From Endozoicomonadaceae bacterium (GTDB lineage: Bacteria > Pseudomonadota > Gammaproteobacteria > Pseudomonadales > Endozoicomonadaceae): 6,338 bases of DNA. The stretch lies in NCBI GenBank assembly GCA_023146365.1, contig JAGLCE010000165.1:1-6338 (forward strand), read 5' to 3'. This document shows, one piece after another, positions 1 to 3,373 of this stretch (positions are counted from its first letter, which is position 1; the number at the start of each line of letters is the position of its first letter). The notes beneath the pieces are model-generated. The model saw only the letters and a program-made list of their open reading frames with translations, did no database searches and was not told where the DNA came from. A program made the position numbers and the translations under genes.

Positions 1-23
1 GTGTTTTTCAGGGCCGACTAAAT

Positions 24-266
24 ATGAAACATGCCTTTAGTTATTCATGGCATAAGTACAGAGGCAGACATCTTTTAATTAAATTGTTTTATGTAATTAA
101 AGCGATTTTTAAATCATTTATTTGTGATTTCACAGTGTCTCAATATGATATTTACTCGGTTATTAATAGTATTGATAAGTCATGGTATAAAGAAAACAAA
201 AAAACAATTTGGTTGGTTGATTTGATTATGGAAATTGAGGGTATTCAACGTTCTGTGTTAGCCTAG
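24..266 (+). CDS. AT-rich hypothetical protein, possibly the C-terminal end of a truncated gene
   Basis: I do not recognise this 80-residue product. It is basic and aromatic-rich (repeated Lys, Tyr, Trp, Phe), with a moderately hydrophobic stretch near residues 17-35 (LLIKLFYVIKAIF) that is interrupted by lysines and so is a doubtful membrane segment. The stop is at 264-266. The reading frame is open to the left edge of the window (from base 3), so the ATG at 24 may be only an internal methionine of a gene that starts outside. The only purine-rich candidate ribosome site (AGGG) lies too far upstream of that ATG. The sequence is much more AT-rich than the mrcB locus, like the other accessory gene at 961-1596, which suggests acquired DNA. 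It could also be a decayed fragment. Confidence 0.4.
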   Translation: MKHAFSYSWHKYRGRHLLIKLFYVIKAIFKSFICDFTVSQYDIYSVINSIDKSWYKENKKTIWLVDLIMEIEGIQRSVLA

Positions 267-380
267 CCAATCATAAACTGATGTCTGGATTAATACAATA
301 AGTGCAATCGACCGAAATTTCATATGAGAGTCAGCTATTGTACATTTCATAGCTCTCACACTCAGAAATAGTGGTCAGGA
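267..380. other. Short non-coding stretch before the IS30 remnant
   Basis: I see no gene here. At about 325-358 there is a weak imperfect inverted repeat, with TGAGAG and AGCTAT on the left and ATAGCT and CTCTCA on the right. The two right-hand pairings overlap by two bases, so only one set can form fully. The stretch may be the left flank of the IS30 element whose first codons start at 381, but without the other end of that element no terminal repeat can be defined. Confidence 0.3.
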
Positions 381-500
381 ATGAGACCACAAACCAGACA
401 ATACCAGCAGCTGATTCAAGGGCAACGATATCAGATTAAAGCTCTTATTGGGATGAGATGTATGCAGAAAAAAATGGCTGTATTAGTAGGCAAACGTTAA
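381..500 (+). pseudogene. IS30-family transposase, N-terminal helix-turn-helix remnant
   Basis: The 39-codon frame reads YQQLIQGQRYQIKALIG near its start. This matches the family's conserved opening (Y-x-Q-L-T-x-x-x-R-Y-Q-I-x-A-L), which begins the N-terminal helix-turn-helix that binds the element's ends. The second helix is still hinted at (QKKMAVLVGK). The frame then stops at 498-500, where a functional protein would continue with the TSTISRELRRN-like block and about 280 more residues. GGTCAGGA lies directly before the ATG. No later IS30 domain follows; instead an IS4 fragment in the opposite orientation begins within 100 bases. The missing catalytic core of an IS30 transposase is found at 1910-2169 on the same strand, so both may derive from one copy. 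The product cannot be active. Confidence 0.65.
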
Positions 501-584
501 AGGCTAATGGTATAACTCTCATCCAAACCTTCTGATTCTGGTTTCGTTGTCATAATTGGACAATGCTATTGGTATGTTATATTG

Positions 585-935
585 CTATGTACGGGACAAA
601 ACTTGAAGCAGAGCTTGGAAGTCTATCTGATCATTTTTTGCACATCCATTTTTTAACACTCTACGAAGCATATCCAGTCCTAGTCTGAATAGAGCTTTGG
701 CTGGCCGCAAATATTTATTCAAAGGTAGCTGTTTCGCTTCACCATAATGCCAGTGACCAGTCATCAAACACCAAGTGAATGCCAAAGCAAGAAGGCCCAT
801 TAACTTGTCCATGCGATCAAGATCCGTCATATGAGTAGACTCAAGATCAAAGCCGCGACTTTTTAGGCACCCAAATAGAGTTTCTATTGACCAGCGTTTA
901 TAGTAGTTGTTGGGTCTCGCCTGATTATAAAAGCG
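585..935 (-). pseudogene. IS4-family transposase, C-terminal fragment
   Basis: Read on the minus strand, the frame passes through NNYYKRWSIETLFGCLKSRG and ends in VLSRT at a TAG (585-587). It contains the IS4 family YREK signature with exact spacing: Tyr at 903-905, then two residues, Arg at 894-896, three residues, Glu at 882-884 (the third residue of the DDE triad), six residues, Lys at 861-863. After it come the typical tail blocks LDRMDKLMGLLALAFTW and KALFRLGLDMLRRVL of the IS10-like subgroup. The first two catalytic aspartates and the N-terminal two thirds of a protein normally about 350-450 residues long are absent. The ATG at 830 is internal and not a real start. The frame runs into the inverted repeat at 908-959, where family likeness ends. 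A short duplicated gene tail is not a likely functional product. The element's outer end should lie just left of the stop codon. Confidence 0.8.
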
Positions 936-959
936 TTTATAATCAGGCGAGACCCGACA
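908..959. repeat. Near-perfect inverted repeat (24-base arms, 4-base loop)
   Basis: Bases 912-931 and 936-955 are exact reverse complements (20 bp) around the loop AGCG. Four more outer base positions extend the arms to 908-931 and 936-959 with one mismatch (911/956, a G-T pair in RNA). There is no T run on either side, so it is not a standard intrinsic terminator, although it would block or slow transcripts coming from the 961-1596 gene, whose stop codon is two bases away. One arm is IS4 transposase coding sequence (QARPNN). The 10-mer AGCGTTTATA occurs both at 893-902 and at 932-941, across the loop. This pattern fits a template-switching (fold-back) rearrangement at the point where the IS4 element was cut, or a deliberate end structure. 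Confidence 0.85.
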
Positions 960-960
960 C

Positions 961-1596
961 TTACCAATAAGGTGAGCCTTCGAAATCAGTTGTTGAATTT
1001 TCTATCCACTGAATGTCTCTTTTTGTAAATAATCGTACTTCTTTTAATCGTTTTATTAGCTGGTATTTTGGTTGAGTTTTATTTGATAACCATTGCTGAA
1101 GCGCATCAAATTCTCTTTCACGCCCTACACTACAGTATCTTTCTCTTATAAATTCATACAATTCTTCATCACACAAAAAACTATTTTTTTTAATGACCCA
1201 TTCTATTTCATTCGGGATAAATAATTTTTCTTCTTTAATTTTATCCATTATTTCTTTCAATGGCATATCCTGAAATCTTATCAGTTCATTGGGTCTTCCA
1301 GTATTAAAGTAGTTATTTTTAATAGCTTTGTAAATCTTCATATCTTTTTCGGCTAAACAAGCCATTGTGTCCGGAGATTTCAACACCATTCTTTCGAAAA
1401 TTTTTTTCTTAATGGATGAACTCGCATTATATTTTAGCAAATTATCTATATCAACTAATGTTAATTTTACACGTCTAAATAAATAAAAGAAAGCCGTTAA
1501 TTTATTTATCTTTTTGCTGGTAGTGAATTTATATTCAACCGCATGAAAACCTGACAATACACAAAATGATGGATTATTTTTAAATTTTATACTCAT
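961..1596 (-). CDS. Hypothetical 211-residue protein with an internal tandem duplication
   Basis: I do not recognise the family. The start ATG (1594-1596) has a good ribosome site, AGGAG, five bases upstream, which supports a real gene. The product is basic, rich in Lys, Ile, Asn and Phe, with no signal peptide and no convincing membrane segment. Two similar units follow each other: residues about 81-138 (AEKDMKIYKAIKNNYFNTGR ... KLFIPNEIEWVIKKN) and 141-201 (CDEELYEFIRERYCSVGR ... RLFTKRDIQWIENS). Shared positions include Tyr/Tyr, Gly-Arg, Lys-Ile/Leu-Lys-Glu, Leu-Phe, Asp/Glu-Ile-x-Trp. The units look helical, and the second has a four-residue insert. The N-terminal 75 residues are different. 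Codon use is strongly AT-biased, unlike mrcB, and the gene sits between transposon fragments, so it is probably acquired cargo. The stop abuts the 908-959 inverted repeat, so the C-terminus could have been trimmed or replaced. The function is unknown; a host-directed or defence role cannot be judged from sequence alone. Confidence 0.7.
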   Translation of the reverse strand: MSIKFKNNPSFCVLSGFHAVEYKFTTSKKINKLTAFFYLFRRVKLTLVDIDNLLKYNASSSIKKKIFERMVLKSPDTMACLAEKDMKIYKAIKNNYFNTGRPNELIRFQDMPLKEIMDKIKEEKLFIPNEIEWVIKKNSFLCDEELYEFIRERYCSVGREREFDALQQWLSNKTQPKYQLIKRLKEVRLFTKRDIQWIENSTTDFEGSPYW

Positions 1597-1870
1597 AGCA
1601 GCTCCTACTCAGTCAATCATTTTCTCAAAATTATTCCAAGTGAAAAATAAGAACTATTTTTATTTTTCGTTTCCACACTCCTCCGCGAGCAGTGCATACG
1701 GAGCTCAATAATTAAAATAAATACTACAAACAGACAAAATGGTCAAGTGATTTGGCAAATAAAGCTCTTTATCAATACCTCGACACGAACACCAAATTTG
1801 TTATTCTGTTTTTTTAATGGCCGTATTTTATAGGTCGAAAAACTCACAGGTTCAAAAGGGAAAAGGAAAG
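1597..1870. other. AT-rich intergenic region upstream of the 211-residue gene
   Basis: No gene is visible in this stretch. It must hold the promoter of the minus-strand gene at 961-1596, but I find no good -35/-10 pair. The best -10-like string on that strand is TAATTT, close to the ribosome site, with a poor -35. A weak A/T-only hairpin lies at 1643-1661 (AAAAATA / TATTTTT). A 5-bp inverted repeat, CTCCG / CGGAG, brackets 1681-1703. Bases 1741-1754 nearly repeat half of the terminator hairpin at 1871-1900. Confidence 0.45.
1741..1754 (+). repeat. Near-copy of one half of the 1871-1900 hairpin
   Basis: GGTCAAGTGATTTG here matches GGTCAAGTGACTTG at 1876-1889 in 13 of 14 positions, in direct orientation 135 bases apart. 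The upstream AAATGG is shared as well, apart from one extra G in the later copy. The first copy lacks the complementary second arm, so it does not fold. It may be a decayed copy of the same dispersed element or an end of a small mobile sequence. Confidence 0.5.
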
Positions 1871-1900
1871 AAATGGGTCAAGTGACTTGACCCATTTTTT
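1871..1900 (+). terminator. Intrinsic-terminator-like hairpin
   Basis: Bases 1871-1883 and 1885-1897 are exact reverse complements around a single G. As RNA this gives a 12-bp stem (AAATGGGTCAAG with its complement) and a TGA loop. The right arm runs into six T residues (1895-1900). In form it is a good rho-independent terminator for plus-strand transcripts, but no plus-strand gene ends just before it. The minus-strand side has only a short interrupted T stretch. It may have been carried in with the DNA that now adjoins the IS30 core, or be the hairpin of a mobile repeat. Confidence 0.6.
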
Positions 1901-1909
1901 CGATATTAA

Positions 1910-2169
1910 AGTAAATCCTTGCTTGGGATACTGCATGTAGAAAACAATAGCGGTGTTCAAATCATTGCTGATGGTATGATCAATCTTCTGAAGCGTGTGT
2001 CGTCGGTTTACACAATCACCCCGGATAATGGTGATGAGTTTGCAGTCGTGGAAAGGTCTCCAAATCGCTCCATTCGGGTATTTACTTTGCCAAGCCTTAT
2101 GTCAATAATCAGCGGGGATCCAATGAAAATACCAATGGCTTAATTCGGAGAACCATATGGTCACCTGGG
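1910..2169 (+). pseudogene. IS30-family transposase, catalytic-core remnant with a frameshift
   Basis: The first frame reads VENNSGVQIIADGMINLL and then VYTITPDNGDEFA, the family's conserved block around the second catalytic Asp (T-x-D-N-G-x-E-F). At about 2051-2054 the frame is lost. The next frame continues as KVSKSLHSGIYFAKPY and RGSNENTNGLIR, the block with the catalytic Glu (NENTNG). Restoring one A in GAAAGG would rejoin the frames as E-K-V-S, so this is a one-base deletion in an A run. The N-terminal DNA-binding domain, the first Asp and the C-terminus are missing. Likeness begins close after the terminator-like hairpin at 1871-1900 and ends at about 2150. The HTH remnant at 381-500 on the same strand may be the other end of this copy. 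It is not functional. Confidence 0.8.
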
Positions 2170-2376
2170 TTGTTTTGTGAGAACTACAGCCTACGAGCAG
2201 CTATCTCTCAAACCCATTCCAAGTGTATCGTTTATTGTGGAAATCTAGGGACAACTCTCTATAGCAAGATAATAAAAGCTTTCATCGAAGATCATGCTGT
2301 TCTGTGTTCTGAAGACTGTAAAAAGCCTTCAGAAGCTCGTTTTATCAGTAATATTTGTGTGTTTTTAAATAAATGA
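2170..2376 (+). other. Open frame fused in frame to the IS30 remnant, origin unknown
   Basis: The second IS30 reading frame stays open through a TTG at 2170 to a TGA at 2374-2376. From about 2155 on, the translation (for example LFCENYSLRAAISQTHS and TLYSKIIKAFIEDHAVL) no longer resembles IS30, where an FPKGTDF-like block is expected. No ribosome site precedes the TTG. Six cysteines in 68 residues are unusual, but I recognise no family. It is probably chance-open or a fragment of a gene interrupted by the transposon rather than a gene in its own right. An 8-bp inverted repeat (TTCTGAAG at 2307-2314, CTTCAGAA at 2327-2334) lies inside it. Confidence 0.3.
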
Positions 2377-2471
2377 AGAACAATTATCAGTAAAAAGTTT
2401 AATTTTAAGCCTCATTCAGTGTTCTTAAGCGAGGAAAATGTACAAGTAATCAAGAAGTCATGGATTTAGGT

Positions 2472-2732
2472 TTAATGTTTGAAACCAGCTTCGCCAGCAT
2501 CCTGAAGAAGCTGGTTTTTGACCTCTTCTGAGAGGTCTTTCCATGAAGAATCTGTCAATGCGCCTTCCAATGCATAAAGGAGCACCTTTGATACCTTAAA
2601 GCCTCGGTCTCGCACTTTTATATAAGCGTTGACAGCACCGTGAGCCTGAAGTTGTTCTCGGTTACGTATACCTACCGCATTGAGCCATTGAACAGAAGTC
2701 TTGCCCAAATTCTTCAGTTCGATCAGATCCAT
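2472..2732 (-). CDS. Stand-alone TfoX/Sxy C-terminal-domain protein
   Basis: The 86-residue product matches the TfoX C-terminal domain (TfoX_C) along nearly its whole length. It has LKNLGKTSVQWLNAVGI (residues 6-22, a helix-hairpin-helix-like start), then the GAVNAYIKVRDRGF block (32-45) and the signature LLYALEGAL (51-59), followed by the SWKDL segment. In Haemophilus and E. coli the full Sxy/TfoX protein, of about 200 residues, co-activates CRP-dependent competence genes. Single-domain versions of about 85-95 residues are common in Pseudomonas and its relatives, and their role is not established, so no gene symbol is assigned. The length is therefore normal and the gene looks intact. The ATG at 2730-2732 has AAGGA about nine bases upstream. 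The gene stands alone and runs divergently from mrcB. A threefold octamer repeat (2762-2785) lies in its leader, and a palindrome overlaps its last codons. Confidence 0.88.
   Translation of the reverse strand: MDLIELKNLGKTSVQWLNAVGIRNREQLQAHGAVNAYIKVRDRGFKVSKVLLYALEGALTDSSWKDLSEEVKNQLLQDAGEAGFKH
2482..2518 (+). terminator. Terminator-like palindrome inside the 3' end of the TfoX-like gene
   Basis: AAACCAGCTTC (2482-2492) and GAAGCTGGTTT (2507-2517) are exact complements, 11 bp, with a 14-base loop. On the plus strand the right arm runs into five T residues. It could therefore stop plus-strand readthrough from the transposon remnants before it becomes antisense to the TfoX-like gene. On the coding (minus) strand the same bases encode NQLLQDAGEAGFK, with no T run after the stem, so it is not clearly that gene's own terminator. 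The loop is longer than in typical terminators, and repeated codons alone could create the palindrome. Confidence 0.4.
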
Positions 2733-2761
2733 TGATCTACATCCTTTCCTTGGTTGCCATC

Positions 2762-2785
2762 CTAGCGCACTAGCGCACTAGCGCA
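2762..2785. repeat. Three exact tandem copies of an 8-bp unit
   Basis: The unit CTAGCGCA occurs three times without interruption, 29 bases before the start codon of the minus-strand TfoX-like gene. It stands out as GC-rich in an AT-rich leader. Short tandem repeats can change copy number by slippage. Here a change would alter the leader or promoter spacing by eight bases and leave the coding frame untouched. Each unit also contains CTAG and GCGC, which are self-complementary, so the repeat could fold or bind a dimeric protein. Confidence 0.9.
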
Positions 2786-3292
2786 TAATTAAGCAATGAC
2801 ACAATAAACTCTTCCTTGCTTGTAATGATAGCTAATTTAAAACACGGTATAAGCATAATTGTATGATTTAAGTTGCAAGTTTTGTCATAATATGTACATG
2901 GTTACTCACCAAACGTGCTTTTAATAATGATTAAAAATCACAACATCGAATCTGGATTCAGTTTTTTAACGGGCTCTGTGTAGTAAATCGCTTACTCTTT
3001 CACCGATTTCTGACGCTTACCCTTCATTAGGGCGGTGGTTTTACAGACAAAACAGGGGGCGCCTCGTTGAATGCTGCGAATACAATCAACTTTTTCGGAG
3101 GTGGAGAGTGAACTGAATATTAAACTGAAGGATTTTTCAATGATAATGAGTTGATTATATGCTTCGAAAGTATCACTGGGTGTGAAGCGCTCATTACAAA
3201 CACTGTGCCGGACATATGGTCAGTAAACAATGAAAGCCATTTATCCATACTAACATTCTTTTGCCTGAGCGCTTGGGTCGGAATCGGTAACG
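2786..3292. other. Long gene-free region between the TfoX-like gene and mrcB
   Basis: I find no convincing gene in these roughly 500 bases. The left part (to about 2960) is AT-rich and must contain the divergent TfoX-like promoter. On the plus strand TTGTCA (2881-2886) and TAATAT (2887-2892) are adjacent and so do not form a promoter pair. A 27-codon ATG frame at 3071-3154 lacks a well-placed ribosome site and resembles nothing I know. From about 3000 the base composition rises towards that of mrcB, which may mark the join between accessory DNA and the conserved chromosome. Confidence 0.5.
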
Positions 3293-3338
3293 ATGAGCGC
3301 TGTGTTAACATCGCTCCTTCACGGCCGGCATTTGCGTA

Positions 3339-3367
3339 TTAGCCAACATGACCACTTCCCATATAAT
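3339..3367 (+). promoter_or_regulatory. Candidate mrcB promoter just before the chosen start
   Basis: A perfect -10 hexamer, TATAAT, lies at 3362-3367, 17 bases after a weak -35 match (TTAGCC, three of six) at 3339-3344. Initiation about seven bases downstream would fall on or next to the A of the ATG at 3374, giving a leaderless or nearly leaderless message. This agrees with the lack of a Shine-Dalgarno sequence before that ATG. The weak -35 and the fact that a hexamer can occur by chance keep confidence low. Confidence 0.35.
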
Positions 3368-3373
3368 CCGATC

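Noticed and set aside
908..959. Fold-back considered as the intrinsic terminator of the 211-residue gene
   Set aside because: Its stem is unusually long and no T run follows on the minus strand, so a rearrangement origin is more likely, though it may still hinder transcription.
1681..1703. CTCCG/CGGAG inverted repeat considered as an integron attC site
   Set aside because: The conserved attC core bases (GTTRRRY and RYYYAAC) are absent and the stem is only five base pairs.
2762..2785. Octamer array considered as a CRISPR-like structure
   Set aside because: The units are contiguous, with no spacers and far too short, and no cas genes are present.
2950..3060. GGCTCTGTGTAG string and nearby CCCT/AGGG hairpin, considered as an IS6- or ISL3-type end or a terminator
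   Set aside because: Only the first few bases match such ends, there is no partner repeat or transposase, and the stem has four base pairs without a proper T run.
3071..3154. 27-codon ATG frame with many charged residues (SEVESELNIKLKDF)
   Set aside because: It is very short, immediately follows an in-frame TGA, and its only G-rich stretch is too far upstream to act as a normal ribosome site.
3120..3311. 63-codon minus-strand frame in the mrcB upstream region
   Set aside because: It has no ribosome site or family likeness, and it would run out from the mrcB start region for no evident reason.
3151..3342. 63-codon plus-strand frame beginning with TTG before mrcB
   Set aside because: It has no ribosome site, a rare start codon, no recognisable motif, and overlap with the mrcB frame.
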